Part shown: positions 16,133 through 25,846 of the stretch, piece after piece
Layout: each line of letters opens with the position of its first letter
Numbering within the stretch: position 1 is the first letter of the stretch
The notes under the pieces: model-generated
Databases searched by the model: none
Told to the model about the DNA's origin: nothing
What the model saw: only the letters and a program-made list of their open reading frames with translations
DNA from: an uncultured Paracoccaceae bacterium
GTDB taxonomy: Bacteria; Pseudomonadota; Alphaproteobacteria; Rhodobacterales; Rhodobacteraceae
Reading direction: 5' to 3'
Length of the DNA: 64,000 nucleotides
NCBI GenBank assembly: GCA_937916485.1
Contig: CALFSV010000256.1
Location: 46,581 to 110,580, forward strand
Translations under genes and position numbers: made by a program

Positions 16133-16765
16133 ATGACACAGCATCTGACAGTGGTGACCCACCCCCTTGTGCAGCACAAGCTGACGTTGATGCGCGAAAA
16201 GGACACGTCGACCGCGTCCTTCCGGCAATTGCTGCGCGAGATCAGCCTACTTCTGGCCTATGAGGTGACGCGCGAACTGCCGATGACCACGACCCGGATC
16301 GAAACGCCGCTGGTGGAAATGGATGCCCCGATGATCGAGGGCAAGAAACTCGCCCTGGTGTCGATTCTGCGGGCGGGCAACGGGCTGCTGGACGGGATTC
16401 TGGAACTGATTCCCGCTGCGCGGGTGGGATTTGTCGGGCTTTATCGCGATCCCGATACGCTGAAGCCGGTGCAGTATTATTTCAAGGCCCCCACTCAGCT
16501 TGAGGACCGCATCTGCATCGTGGTCGATCCGATGCTCGCCACGGGCAATTCCTCGGCCGCTGCTGTTGATCTGTTGAAGCAGGCGGGCGCCAGAAACATC
16601 CGGTTTCTTTGCCTTTTGGCGGCCCCCGAGGGTGTCGCCCGGATGAAGGAGGCTCATCCCGATGTGCCGATCGTGACCGCGTCCCTCGACAGCCACCTGA
16701 ACGATCATGGCTACATCGTTCCGGGGCTCGGTGATGCGGGCGACCGGATGTACGGGACCAAATAG
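16133..16765 (+). CDS. upp: Uracil phosphoribosyltransferase
   Basis: Forms UMP from uracil and PRPP. The 210-residue protein has the PRPP-binding motif [11 protein letters not shown], the RAGNGLLDG loop and the C-terminal uracil site [12 protein letters not shown]. It starts at MTQHLTV, with GAGGACCAGG upstream, partly supplied by a repeat element. It follows add after 93 bases and completes the salvage run: cytidine to uridine (Cdd), base release (DeoA), and recapture of uracil here. Confidence 0.96.
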   Translation: MTQHLTVVTHPLVQHKLTLMREKDTSTASFRQLLREISLLLAYEVTRELPMTTTRIETPLVEMDAPMIEGKKLALVSILRAGNGLLDGILELIPAARVGFVGLYRDPDTLKPVQYYFKAPTQLEDRICIVVDPMLATGNSSAAAVDLLKQAGARNIRFLCLLAAPEGVARMKEAHPDVPIVTASLDSHLNDHGYIVPGLGDAGDRMYGTK

Positions 16766-16849
16766 CGGTCGTTCCCGTCGAAGTTGATCTTTACAATCAT
16801 AACTCCTCTCAGGCATCTTGCCACAATATCTTGTGGGAGATATCGAGTT

Positions 16850-18055
16850 ATGGTGCGATTGATAGGTTTGGCGGTTATATCTCTGGTCCTGGCGACTTCC
16901 GCCGGGGCGCAGATCAGTGGGGACGGGGTCCCCGCGGAATTTCCACCGGCGAGTTTTACTGCAAACCGATACGTTGACAGCAAGGGCTGTGCATTTGTCA
17001 GGGCAGGTCTGTCGGGTGCGGTGACATGGGTTCCCCGCGTCAGGCAGGATCGCAGCCAGCTTTGTGGCCTTGAGCCGACGATTGTCCCCGCTGCGACTGC
17101 TGCCCCGCCTGTCGTACCCGATCCCTCCATGGAGACCCCTGCAGGGTCCTAGCTGGAGGGGGCGGAAGCGACTACCGACGCGGCCATTTCCAACGACCTG
17201 GTGCAGGGGGCGAACCCGGTTACGGCGACCAGAACATCCGAACCTGCCCATGCGTCGGTGATTGCGGCGGCGCCACCCGCGCCACCCGCGTCGGCGGCGT
17301 CGCGGCGGGTCGGGGATCCGATCCGCACCGTCGCCTCGATCGTCACGCCGCCTGTTATCCGGGCAGGCCAAATTCACACTCTGGCATCCCAACGCCCGGC
17401 GACCCCCTACCTTGAGGCCTGCGCCGGCCTAAGTGGTGTTCAACCCCGCCTGATCAATCGTGTGACGGGCCAAGCGATCGATTGTGGTCCGGCCGCCGCG
17501 GGTGACATCCAGTCCGGCGCCGCGTCGACGACGGGTGTCGTCCCTCGCATGACATTGGCCGAGGCCTGCGCGATGGCGGCCCAGTCGCGCAGGCCCGTCA
17601 TCGATCAGGCGACAGGCCGGCCGATCAATTGCGCGATTGCGCTCGCTTCCGCGCCGGCCCCTGGGTCAATTGACGCGCCACCTCCCGGCTATCGTGGGGT
17701 ATGGGAAGACGGCCGGGTCAATCCACAGCGCGGCATTCCGACCGCAACGGCGCAGCCGGTGTCGATGCCCACCACCGCTGCAACTTCGGATCAAGCCGGT
17801 TCAGCGCAGACTTCTTTGGTGCCGACTGGGGGCTATTTCGTGCAAGTCGGCACCTATGGCGTGCCGTCCAACGCCGATAGAGCCGCGGGCCGGGTGCGCG
17901 CCATGGGCTATCCTGTGGCATTTGCCCGGCTTCAGCGGCAGGGGCAGGCCCTTCAGGCCGTGGCGGCCGAGCCGTTTTCGGATGCCTCCAGCGTCAATGC
18001 AGCCCTTTCATGGGCGCGGTCAGCGGGATACAGCGACGCGTTCGTCCGCCGCTAG
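16850..18055 (+). pseudogene. SPOR-domain envelope protein gene interrupted by an in-frame amber codon
   Basis: Two open stretches in the same frame are separated only by TAG at 17150-17152. The first (100 residues) has a signal peptide (MVRLIGLAVISLVLATSAGA) and a domain with the stretch YVDSKGCAFVRAGLSG..WVPRVR..R.QLCG, which resembles the N-terminal module of Rhodobacteraceae SPOR proteins. After the TAG the frame stays open for 300 more codons: Pro/Ala-rich linker, two Cys-pair segments (LEACAGLSGVQPRLIN and LAEACAMAAQSRRPV), and a C-terminal SPOR fold (GGYFVQVGTYGVPSNADRA to the end). SPOR domains bind denuded peptidoglycan at division septa. The second half alone would have no export signal. 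So it is a recent nonsense mutant, a readthrough gene, or a base-calling error. Confidence 0.75.
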
Positions 18056-18069
18056 CGCCGGAAAGGCGG

Positions 18070-19089
18070 TCACCCCCTGCAGACCCCTTGCAGGCCGACC
18101 CAGTCCCCATCGCTCAGGATTGGCGGTGCCGTCCCGCCCTGCAGCCAGTCTGCGGCCAGTAAGGCGCTGACCGTCTCGCCCGTCGGATCAAGGGCATAGG
18201 CCCAGGGGCCTAGCGGGACCTGCGCCTGTTCAAATCCCGGCCCGAGGATCTCCGGACCCGCCCGGAGCGGCGGTCTGGTGACCAAGGCCGCGGCATAGTC
18301 CTGCAACAGGGCCGTCGGCACCTCTCCGGTCGTCAAAAGGCGCAGGGTGGCCGATAGCCCCGCCGCCTCGAGGACGGGGGCGAGAGGGTCGGCCTTGGCC
18401 CGGCTTAGCGCCGCATTCAGGACATGTCCGGCAACCACGGAGGGTTCCTTCGCCGTTTCCACCATTTCGCGCGGTAGCAGGACGATACCTCCGGGGAGGT
18501 AGACTGGCTGATCAAGACCATCGGGCAGCACAAGGATCTGGCCGGGGGCATCGGGACCAAGGACCCGTTGCTTCAGGCGGCCGAGTGCAAGGGTCGAAAG
18601 TGGATTGCGGCAGGACGGACCTGTCAGGCGCTGCAGATGGCCCAGAACAGTCGCCCCAATCTCGGACCGTTTGGCGGGGGGGACCATGGACAGGGTCTGG
18701 CGGGCCAACGCACCGGGAAGCCAGAAGATGGCCAGACAAAGTGTGACGACAACCATTCCGGCAACCGCTGTCTGGCGCAGCCGCCCTGGCCGGGCGCGTT
18801 GGCGGGCCAGGCTCAGGCGGACGGTCTCAATCGCATCGACCATCAAATCATCAGCGATTTCAAGAGTTTCTGTGCCATCCGGGTCTGGGCTGAACAAGGC
18901 TGGATCGGTGCTTGGGTTCAACCGCGAAATCGCGGGCAGGGACCAATGGGCCAGCGGCCTGTTGACACTGTCCGAAATGACCAACGTCGCCTCGCCAAAG
19001 GACAGGCCAACCTCGCGCCGCTGGGCGTCAGGGGTCGGCCGCCACAGGCCGGTGCTCTCCAGCCGTGCGTATTCCTTCAATGCTGTCAT
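18070..19089 (-). CDS. Membrane protein resembling M48 peptidase but lacking HExxH
   Basis: A 339-residue protein with a cytosolic N-terminal part (REVGLSFGEATLVISD, HWSLPAISRLNP), one membrane helix (about residues 108-130) and a C-terminal part in which LPGGIVLLPREMVETAKEPSVVAGHVLNAALSRA is laid out like the M48 metallopeptidase core. In active enzymes the last stretch reads HExxH; here it is HVLNA, so the zinc site appears lost. I recall similar full-length proteins in Rhodobacteraceae, so it may be a pseudo-protease family and not a local mutation. It is convergent with the SPOR gene, ending 15 bases from it. Confidence 0.6.
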   Translation of the reverse strand: MTALKEYARLESTGLWRPTPDAQRREVGLSFGEATLVISDSVNRPLAHWSLPAISRLNPSTDPALFSPDPDGTETLEIADDLMVDAIETVRLSLARQRARPGRLRQTAVAGMVVVTLCLAIFWLPGALARQTLSMVPPAKRSEIGATVLGHLQRLTGPSCRNPLSTLALGRLKQRVLGPDAPGQILVLPDGLDQPVYLPGGIVLLPREMVETAKEPSVVAGHVLNAALSRAKADPLAPVLEAAGLSATLRLLTTGEVPTALLQDYAAALVTRPPLRAGPEILGPGFEQAQVPLGPWAYALDPTGETVSALLAADWLQGGTAPPILSDGDWVGLQGVCRG

Positions 19090-19164
19090 CCGGGGCCTGC
19101 TCTGCCTCCTGTATAAATATCAAGATACAAGAGTTTTTCGGTCAGGGGTAGAGAGTTCAACCCC

Positions 19165-20877
19165 CTAGCTGCGCACCCCGGCAAAACGGACCGCCCAATC
19201 TTCGCGCTCTTCGTCAGTGACCTTGCGGAAGGTCACTTCGGGCACAGAGAAGGCATGCCCGGGCGCCAGCGCGGCCAGGGCGGCGGGCACATCGTCGGGC
19301 CAGTCGGACAGATCGGTTTGCATGGCGGCCATCAGTTCGGCACTGGCATCGGGGAGGAAAGGAACGGACAGGACAGCATAGAACCGGATCAGGTTCAGGC
19401 CAAGGCGGACCTGCATTGCCGCCCGCTCCGGATCGGTCTTGATCGTGGTCCAGGGGGCGGCCGATTGCAGGTATTCGTTGCCCGCCGCCCAGATGGCGCG
19501 AAGCTCTGCCGCCGCCCGGCGGACTTCGATGGCGTCCATATGGCCCTCAAAGGCACGCACCCGGGCGGTGAGATCCGCGATCAGGGCAGTCTCCTGCTCG
19601 CCATATGCCCCGCCTTCGGGCACGGTCTCGCCAAACTTCGACCGGCAAAACTTGGTGATGCGGCTGACAAAGTTGCCCAGCACATCGGCCAGGTCCTTGT
19701 TAACCGAGGCCTGGAAATTGTCCCAGGTGAACTCCGCGTCCGAAGTTTCGGGGGCATGGCTCAACAGCCACCACCGCCAGTAGTCGGCCGGCAACAGCTC
19801 CAACGCCTGGTCCATGAAAACTCCCCGCCCGCGCGAGGTCGAGAACTGGCCACCGTCGTAGTTGAGGTAGTTGAAAGACTTGATGTAGTCGACCAGCTTC
19901 CAGGGCTCGCCTGACCCAAGGATGGTGGCGGGAAAACTCAGGGTATGGAAGGGCACATTGTCCTTGCCCATGAACTGGGTATAGCGCACGTCCTCGGCGC
20001 CCTTGTCGGTGCGCCACCAGCGTTCCCAGTCGGATCCCTTGCCGGCATCGACCCACTCTTGCGCGGCGGCAATGTATTCGATGGGGGCATCGAACCAGAC
20101 ATAGAATACCTTGCCTTCCATCCCGGGCCAGGGGGCGTCGCCCTTCTGGACGGGAATGCCCCAGTCGAGGTCGCGCGTGATCCCGCGGTCCTGCAGGCCG
20201 TCCCCGTCGTTCAGCCACTTCTTGGCGATCGACGTGGTCAGGATCGGCCAGTCGGTCTTGCTGTCGATCCAGTCCTGCAAGGCGTCGCGCATCTGGGACT
20301 GGCGCAGGTAAAGGTGGCGGGTTTCGCGAACCTCAAGGTCGGTGGCGCCCGAGACCGAGGATCGGGGATTGATCAGATCGGTGGGGTCAAGCTGCTTGGT
20401 GCAGTTGTCGCATTGATCGCCCCGGGCCGACTCAAAACCGCAGTTGGGACAGGTCCCCTCTATATAGCGATCGGGCAAAAAACGGCCATCGGTGGGCGAA
20501 TACATCTGCTCTTCCGACACTTCCTCGATCAGCCCCGCCTTGTCGAGGGCGGCGGCAAAGGCCTGTGTCAGCCGGTGATTGCGCTGGCCCGACGATCTGC
20601 CGAAATGATCGAACGACAGGCGAAATCCTTCGGCCAGCCTTGCCTGCACCTCGTGCATTTCGGCACAATACTCGGCCACAGGCTTGCCCGCCTTGGCCGC
20701 CGCCAGTTCGGCCGGCGTGCCATGCTCATCGGTTGCGCAAAGAAACAGCACCTCGTTGCCGCGGCCCCTGAGGTAGCGGGCATAAAGATCGGCGGGCAGC
20801 TGCGAACCGACCAGGTTGCCCAGATGCTTGATCCCGTTGATGTAAGGGATCGCAGAGGTGATCAGATGGCGGGCCAT
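19165..20877 (-). CDS. metG: Methionyl-tRNA synthetase
   Basis: Charges tRNA-Met. The 570-residue class I synthetase has the HIGH-equivalent [11 protein letters not shown], a zinc knuckle [17 protein letters not shown], and the KMSKS-equivalent region in [15 protein letters not shown], followed by the anticodon-binding helical domain. The FSTSRG form belongs to the MetRS subclass found in many alphaproteobacteria and archaea, so it is a normal variant. The start is taken at [15 protein letters not shown], which begins the Rossmann fold directly; 30 upstream codons in frame have no family similarity. GGAGT lies just before the ATG. A REP-like element lies about 90 bases upstream. Confidence 0.96.
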   Translation of the reverse strand: MARHLITSAIPYINGIKHLGNLVGSQLPADLYARYLRGRGNEVLFLCATDEHGTPAELAAAKAGKPVAEYCAEMHEVQARLAEGFRLSFDHFGRSSGQRNHRLTQAFAAALDKAGLIEEVSEEQMYSPTDGRFLPDRYIEGTCPNCGFESARGDQCDNCTKQLDPTDLINPRSSVSGATDLEVRETRHLYLRQSQMRDALQDWIDSKTDWPILTTSIAKKWLNDGDGLQDRGITRDLDWGIPVQKGDAPWPGMEGKVFYVWFDAPIEYIAAAQEWVDAGKGSDWERWWRTDKGAEDVRYTQFMGKDNVPFHTLSFPATILGSGEPWKLVDYIKSFNYLNYDGGQFSTSRGRGVFMDQALELLPADYWRWWLLSHAPETSDAEFTWDNFQASVNKDLADVLGNFVSRITKFCRSKFGETVPEGGAYGEQETALIADLTARVRAFEGHMDAIEVRRAAAELRAIWAAGNEYLQSAAPWTTIKTDPERAAMQVRLGLNLIRFYAVLSVPFLPDASAELMAAMQTDLSDWPDDVPAALAALAPGHAFSVPEVTFRKVTDEEREDWAVRFAGVRS

Positions 20878-20966
20878 GGGCACGGACTCCTTGTGGTCGA
20901 TATGACGGCTCTCATGTAGCCTCGACCGGGCAAAAGGACCAGAGGCAGGCAATACTGTGGCCACCA

Positions 20967-21003
20967 CCCCTCATCTCGCCATAAATATCCCCGCCGGAGG
21001 CAG
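20967..21003 (-). repeat. REP-like intergenic element (copy B), between MFS gene and metG
   Basis: On the minus strand it reads GCCTCCGGCGGGGATATTT then ATGGCGAGATGAGG, matching copy A except for a few positions. It lies between two minus-strand genes, as do the other copies between genes in the window. Confidence 0.75.
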
Positions 21004-21075
21004 CCTGAGCCGCCAGAGGCGGCGAGGCAAATGACATCGCGCCGCAAGGCGCGGCATCAGGATCAGGGTGTCACC

Positions 21076-22302
21076 CTAGTGATTATCCCGGTTGCGGCCC
21101 AGAAGCTGGCCGATCCAGAACGATGTTCGGGGCGCCCAGACATAGGGCGTTCGGTTCTCCATCGCCGGGCGGGCGCGCATGCGCAAAAGGCCAAAGCCGA
21201 CAAGCACGACATGGGCGAGCGAGATCAGGGTGAACAGCGCGCCGGGCCCGTAGCCCGCGATCAGGGCCGAGCTGATATAGGGCGCACCGATCGCGCCCAC
21301 GGCATAAAAGAACATCAGGGCCGCTGACAGCTCCACCCGCTCTTCGCTGCTGGCGAAATCATGGGCATGGGCGGCTGAGACCGAATAGATCGGCACCGTT
21401 GTCATGCCAAAAAGGGCCGCTGCCCCCATCACCCCCAGGGTTCCCATGCTTGAAGCGCCGATGGTGATCCCGCAGGCCAGGACTGAGGCGACGGATAACC
21501 AGATCAACACCCAGCGCCTGTCAAACTTGTCGGCCAGCCAGCCGGCGGGATATTGGGCCAGCGCCCCTCCGGCCACATAGGCTGCCAGAAACAGGCCGAT
21601 TTGCTCGGCGCCCAGCCCGACCTCGATGCCGTAGATCGGACCGACCATCCGGAAGGACGCCCCCGAGACCGCCGACACGATGCACCCCGCCACAGCGAGC
21701 GGTGACCGCGCCCAGGCCAGCCCGGGGCGCAACCTTCCCTGGGTCGGCAAGGGCGGCTGAGCGGTGTTGCTGACCGCAAGCGGCAGGATCGAGGCGCAGC
21801 AAAGGATCGTCAGCAGGTTATAGGCGATATAGGTCTCCATATCGGCCAGCGATCCGATCATGAACTGGGCCACGAGGCTCGCCGAGATGTCGACGATCCG
21901 GTAGCTGCCCATGGCCCGGCCCCGCGTCTCGTTGGTCAGCCGGGCCTGCAACCAGGCTTCGATCACCGTGTAGCAGCCCGCCACGCAAAGGCCTGACGCC
22001 ACCCGCATCAGCGCCCAGGCCACGGGATCGGTAACCAGCACATGGGCGGCCAGGCCAATGGCCCCCATGGCCGTGAAACTGGCATAGGCCCGCGAATGTC
22101 CCACACTTGCCATCAGCCGTGGGGCAAGCCAGCAGCCGATGAAAAAGCCAAAGAAATGCGCCGATCCGAGAAAGCCGACTTCTGCATTGGTAAAGCCCGC
22201 CCCAAGGCCGGTCAGCGCATCCAAGGGGCCCACGCCGCCTGAGGACAGCTGCAACAGGCAGACCGACAGAAGCAGGGGCACGAAGGTGAGCATCAGGCGC
22301 AT
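21076..22302 (-). CDS. MFS transporter, YcaD-like
   Basis: A 408-residue integral membrane protein with 12 predicted helices. The loop between helices 2 and 3 is GCWLAPRLMASVGHSRA and the corresponding segment in the second half is AGWLADKFDRRWVL, both forms of the MFS signature. The helix 4-5 region CYTVIEAWLQARLTNETRGRAMG with IEAWL and ET.RG..M is typical of the YcaD/UMF-type branch with unknown substrate. The start MRLMLTFVPLLL places helix 1 at the N-terminus. It is the gene before metG on the minus strand and faces an aldo/keto reductase. Confidence 0.88.
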   Translation of the reverse strand: MRLMLTFVPLLLSVCLLQLSSGGVGPLDALTGLGAGFTNAEVGFLGSAHFFGFFIGCWLAPRLMASVGHSRAYASFTAMGAIGLAAHVLVTDPVAWALMRVASGLCVAGCYTVIEAWLQARLTNETRGRAMGSYRIVDISASLVAQFMIGSLADMETYIAYNLLTILCCASILPLAVSNTAQPPLPTQGRLRPGLAWARSPLAVAGCIVSAVSGASFRMVGPIYGIEVGLGAEQIGLFLAAYVAGGALAQYPAGWLADKFDRRWVLIWLSVASVLACGITIGASSMGTLGVMGAAALFGMTTVPIYSVSAAHAHDFASSEERVELSAALMFFYAVGAIGAPYISSALIAGYGPGALFTLISLAHVVLVGFGLLRMRARPAMENRTPYVWAPRTSFWIGQLLGRNRDNH

Positions 22303-22480
22303 GTCCGGCACATTGTGCCTGTCCCGGCGTCGCCGCAACGACAATCCTTCGTCTTTTCAGTCGGGCGCTATAGTTTCTGGCCAGCCCTTTCCCCAAGCAC
22401 CCCCGGTCCTTTCGCGCTTGCCACCAGAAGGGGGTGCGCTAGGGTCCGGCTCAAGAAAATCCATCCTTCAGGGACGCTTC

Positions 22481-23521
22481 ATGAAACAGATTGCGCTTGG
22501 CCGGACCGGCATAACCGTTTCGGCGTGGTGCCTTGGCACCATGACCTACGGCAACCAGACACCTCAGGACGATGCCCACCGCCAGATCGACATGGCGCTC
22601 GAGGCCGGGATCGATTTTCTCGACACCGCCGAGATGTATCCGGTCAACCCCGTCACCAAAGAGACGGCGGGCCGCTCTGAGGAAATCATCGGCAACTGGA
22701 TCGCGGCGCGGGGCCGGGGCGACATGAAGATCGCCACCAAGGTGGCAGGCCCCAATCCCGGCTTTGTCCGCGATGGCAAGGGCTACGACGGCAAGGTGAT
22801 CCGCGAGGCGGTCGAGGCCTCCTTGCGCCGCTTGCAGACCGATGTCATCGACCTGTACCAGCTGCATTGGCCGGACCGGGGCACTTACATGTTCCGCCAG
22901 AACTGGGGATACGATCCGTCGTCCCAAGACCGCGACCGGACGCTGGCTCATATGGACGACGTGCTGACGGCGATGTCCGAGATGGTGGCCGAGGGGAAGG
23001 TTCGCGCCTTTGGCCTGTCGAACGAAAGTTGCTGGGGCACCACCCGCTGGATCGACCGGGCCGAGGCGCTGGGTGCGCCCCGCGTCGCCTCTGTCCAGAA
23101 CGAATACTCGCTCATGTGCCGCCTCTACGACACCGATATGGCCGAAATGTCGGTCAACGAGGATGTGCTCTTGCTGTCCTTCTCTCCCTTGGCCGCAGGC
23201 ATCCTGACCGGCAAATACCTGGACGGGGCAGTCCCAGCCGGCAGCCGACGGTCGCTGACGCCGGACATGGGGGGCCGGGTCTCGCCGCGCGAAGAACCTG
23301 CCGCCCGCGCCTATGTAGAGCTTGCGGCCCGTCACGGCCTTGATCCGGTCCATATGGCAATGGCCTGGCAAGGCACCCGTCCGTTCCCGATCTGCCCGAT
23401 CTTCGGTGCAACGACTGCCGCCCAGTTGGAGCATATTCTGGCAGGAGCCGAGGTTATGCTAAGCGACGAGGTCCTCAAGGACATCGCGGCGACGCATAAG
23501 GCCCATCCGATGCCGTACTAG
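22481..23521 (+). CDS. Aldo/keto reductase
   Basis: A TIM-barrel NADPH-dependent oxidoreductase of 346 residues. Family motifs: the N-terminal LGRTGITVSAWCLGTM, FLDTAEMY (catalytic Asp and Tyr), LYQLHWPD (catalytic His), GLSNES and the C-terminal cofactor site IFGATTAAQLEH. The sequence YPVNPVTKETAGRSEEIIG is close to E. coli Tas, an AKR of unclear substrate. The start ATG (22481) begins the first barrel strand; an earlier in-frame start would overlap the MFS gene on the other strand. Cytoplasmic. The physiological substrate cannot be given. Confidence 0.9.
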   Translation: MKQIALGRTGITVSAWCLGTMTYGNQTPQDDAHRQIDMALEAGIDFLDTAEMYPVNPVTKETAGRSEEIIGNWIAARGRGDMKIATKVAGPNPGFVRDGKGYDGKVIREAVEASLRRLQTDVIDLYQLHWPDRGTYMFRQNWGYDPSSQDRDRTLAHMDDVLTAMSEMVAEGKVRAFGLSNESCWGTTRWIDRAEALGAPRVASVQNEYSLMCRLYDTDMAEMSVNEDVLLLSFSPLAAGILTGKYLDGAVPAGSRRSLTPDMGGRVSPREEPAARAYVELAARHGLDPVHMAMAWQGTRPFPICPIFGATTAAQLEHILAGAEVMLSDEVLKDIAATHKAHPMPY

Positions 23522-23593
23522 GCGTCCAAAGGGGCCAGGCGGGCCATCCGTCCGCCCGCCCCCTTTATACTGTCCCAAAGGCCAAATCCGGGA

Positions 23594-24049
23594 CTAGAGG
23601 GCCAGCCGGAAGCGCGGCCCGATGGGGGCTGCTTCGTCAAGGCCCATCGCCCGGTAGGCCGCCTGCGCCCCTCGATTGTTGGGATGGGTGCCGATCGACA
23701 GACCTGCGCAGCCCCGTGCGCGGCCCTCGGCCACGGCCGCCGCGACGAGGGAGCGGCCGACACACTGCGACCGAAACCTTTCCCGCACGTAGAGTTGCTG
23801 GACATCCAGCGCCCGCTCGCCGGTATGCAGGCGGACCCTTTCGACGACGGCGGCATAGCCGATCACCCCAGCGGTCGTGGTTTCGGCGAGGAACGCCCGC
23901 GCCGGGGCGCCGCGATCAAAGAACAGGGCCTGAGTCTCTTGCAGTGTCACCGTGGCGACATCGCCATGGTAGGCGCTCAGCGCCTTGATAAGGGTGTGCA
24001 ATTGCGGCAGATCGCCTTGTCTGGCGGGTCGTATCGTGTGCGGTATCAT
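23594..24049 (-). CDS. GNAT-family N-acetyltransferase
   Basis: A 151-residue single-domain acetyltransferase. It has the opening strand HTIRPARQGDLPQLHTLI, the acetyl-CoA-binding region LDVQQLYVRERFRSQCVGRSLV (motif A, with the Q/R-x-x-G-x-G/S loop changed to RSQCVGRS) and the C-terminal GTHPNNRGAQAAYRAMGL (motif B). Substrates in this family are diverse (amines, antibiotics, N-termini), so none is assigned. The start MIPHTIRPA is chosen because it lies directly before strand 1. Its upstream region contains an intrinsic terminator at 24096-24123, about 50 bases before the start codon, which may attenuate it or end a separate small transcript. Confidence 0.85.
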   Translation of the reverse strand: MIPHTIRPARQGDLPQLHTLIKALSAYHGDVATVTLQETQALFFDRGAPARAFLAETTTAGVIGYAAVVERVRLHTGERALDVQQLYVRERFRSQCVGRSLVAAAVAEGRARGCAGLSIGTHPNNRGAQAAYRAMGLDEAAPIGPRFRLAL

Positions 24050-24095
24050 CTTGTTTTCCCTGGGTCTGACCTGGGGTTGGGAACCGCAGGTCCGC

Positions 24096-24123
24096 CAAAG
24101 AAAAAGCCGCCCTGCGGCGGCTT
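24096..24123 (-). terminator. Intrinsic terminator upstream of the GNAT gene, with no gene feeding it
   Basis: Perfect 8-base stem AAGCCGCC / GGCGGCTT with a GCAG loop; on the minus strand it is followed by TTTCTTT. There is no minus-strand coding gene between it and the BKACE gene at 24346, so it must act on the GNAT leader or on a non-coding transcript from 24124-24340. Confidence 0.75.
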
Positions 24124-24345
24124 GTGGCAACGATATATGACGTGGCCGGCCGCTCTATATGCGGACGGTAAAATACCAACGTGTCTGATGGGCGGCCTGT
24201 GTCATGAGGTATGCATGCCGTTCGGCGCGGCTTTGGTCAAGCCTCAACATCCAATGGCTGTCGCGAATAGCCTGTTTCGGTCCGTTCCGAGGCTTGTGTT
24301 GCCGCAGTGAATCGCGGACGGTCTGCCCAAAGGGAGGGCCTGTGG

Positions 24346-25260
24346 ATGCCGCTAGAAATGAACAAAGAGGTGTTTATCACCTGCGCCGTGACCGGATCGG
24401 GGGGGACACAGGATCGCAGCCCACATGTTCCAAGATCGCCTGCCCAGATCGCGGCAAGCGCCATTGATGCGGCCAAGGCCGGGGCGGCCATCGTCCATTG
24501 CCACGTGCGTGACCCCGACAGCGGCAAGCCATCGCGCCGGTTGGACCTGTACCGCGAGGTGACCGATCTGATCCGCGCCGCCGATGTCGATGTGGTCCTG
24601 AACCTGACGGCAGGGATGGGGGGCGACATCGTCTTTGGCGGGGTCGAGGCCCCGCTGCCCACAGGGCCGGGCACTGACATGGTGGGGGCGACCGAACGTG
24701 TCGCCCACATCGCCGAATGCCTGCCCGAGATCTGCACCCTCGATTGCGGCACGATGAACTTTGCCGAAGCCGACTACGTGATGACCAACACCCCTGGCAT
24801 GCTGCGGGCGATGGGGCAGATGATGACCGACCTTGGCGTCAAGCCCGAGATCGAGGCCTTTGACACCGGCCACCTTTGGTTTGCCAAACAACTGGTGGAC
24901 GAAGGTGTGCTGGACAGCCCCGCCCTTGTCCAGCTGTGCATGGGCGTGCCCTGGGGCGCGCCTGACGACCTCAATACCCTGATGGCGATGGTCAACAACG
25001 TGCCAAGGGACTGGACCTTTTCGGCCTTTGCCCTTGGTCGCCACCAGATGGCCTATACCGCTGCCGCCGTTCTGGCCGGGGGCAATGTGAGGGTCGGGCT
25101 GGAAGACAACCTTTGGCTGGGCAAAGGCCAATTGGCGACCAATGCCCAACTGGTCGAACGGGCTGTCGGGATTATCGAAGGGATCGGGGCGCGGGTGATC
25201 GGGCCGCAAGAGGTGCGCGAAAAGCTTGGCCTGACCAAGCGGGCACCGAGGGCCGCATGA
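24346..25260 (+). CDS. BKACE enzyme, probably dehydrocarnitine:acetyl-CoA cleavage enzyme
   Basis: A 304-residue TIM-barrel beta-keto acid cleavage enzyme (family of 3-keto-5-aminohexanoate cleavage enzyme). It has the metal-binding HCHVRD motif, NLTAGMGGD and the EAFDTGHLW segment. Because it is followed by a carnitine dehydrogenase gene, the likely reaction is 3-dehydrocarnitine + acetyl-CoA to betainyl-CoA + acetoacetate, as characterised in other carnitine-degrading bacteria. The start at 24346 has AGGGAGGG seven bases before; an internal ATG four codons later is too far from that site. The stop overlaps the start of the lipocalin gene (ATGA). Confidence 0.85.
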   Translation: MPLEMNKEVFITCAVTGSGGTQDRSPHVPRSPAQIAASAIDAAKAGAAIVHCHVRDPDSGKPSRRLDLYREVTDLIRAADVDVVLNLTAGMGGDIVFGGVEAPLPTGPGTDMVGATERVAHIAECLPEICTLDCGTMNFAEADYVMTNTPGMLRAMGQMMTDLGVKPEIEAFDTGHLWFAKQLVDEGVLDSPALVQLCMGVPWGAPDDLNTLMAMVNNVPRDWTFSAFALGRHQMAYTAAAVLAGGNVRVGLEDNLWLGKGQLATNAQLVERAVGIIEGIGARVIGPQEVREKLGLTKRAPRAA

Positions 25261-25805
25261 AAGCGATTGCATTGGTCCTGACCCTTGCGCTTGCTGGATG
25301 CGCCTCGACCTCGGGCGGGCTGTTTCCAAGCTACCGCAATCAGGAGGTTCCCATCGCCTCCAAAGCCCTGTTCGAGCCTGATCGCTACCTTGGCCTCTGG
25401 TACGAGATTGCCCGCTATCCGGTCTTTTTCGAAAGGGGCTGTGTCGGCGTCACGGCAGAATATGGCGCCCGCGACGATGGCCTTATTTCGGTGCTTAACA
25501 CCTGCCGGAACGAGGATGGCTCGGTCCGATCCGTTATCGACGGCACCGCCGAGATTGTCGGCCCCGGCCGGCTGGAGGTTCGGTTTGCCTCTGTCCCGTT
25601 CGTGGTGGGCGACTACTGGGTTCTTTGGGTCGACGAAGGCTATCGCACGGCGGTCGTCGGTGCGCCAAATGGGCGGTCGGGCTGGATCCTGAACCGCGAC
25701 CCGCAAATCCCGCAGGACCGGTTGAATGCCGCCCGCGAGATACTGGATTTCAACGGATATGACCTGTCGCAACTGGAAATGGTGTCCCAGCCGACGGCAG
25801 AATAA
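25257..25805 (+). CDS. Outer-membrane lipocalin (Blc-like lipoprotein)
   Basis: A 182-residue lipoprotein: signal peptide MKAIALVLTLALAGC with lipobox LAGC, then a lipocalin barrel with the GxW-like YLGLWYEIARYP, a disulfide-capable Cys pair (GCVGVT, NTCRNEDG), and the YWVLWVDEGY segment of strand F. Blc-type lipocalins bind lipids at the outer membrane. Its ATG overlaps the TGA of the BKACE gene, so it is translated within the carnitine operon, between the cleavage enzyme and the dehydrogenase. Why a lipocalin belongs in this pathway is not known; carriage of hydrophobic acylcarnitines would be an inference. Confidence 0.9.
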   Translation: MKAIALVLTLALAGCASTSGGLFPSYRNQEVPIASKALFEPDRYLGLWYEIARYPVFFERGCVGVTAEYGARDDGLISVLNTCRNEDGSVRSVIDGTAEIVGPGRLEVRFASVPFVVGDYWVLWVDEGYRTAVVGAPNGRSGWILNRDPQIPQDRLNAAREILDFNGYDLSQLEMVSQPTAE

Positions 25806-25846
25806 TTTGGCGGGCCATAAAGCAGCGCGCCCTTGGAGAAGACAAC

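Noticed and set aside
24123..24345. tRNA gene in the gap before the BKACE gene
   Set aside because: No T-loop or anticodon-arm pattern on either strand.
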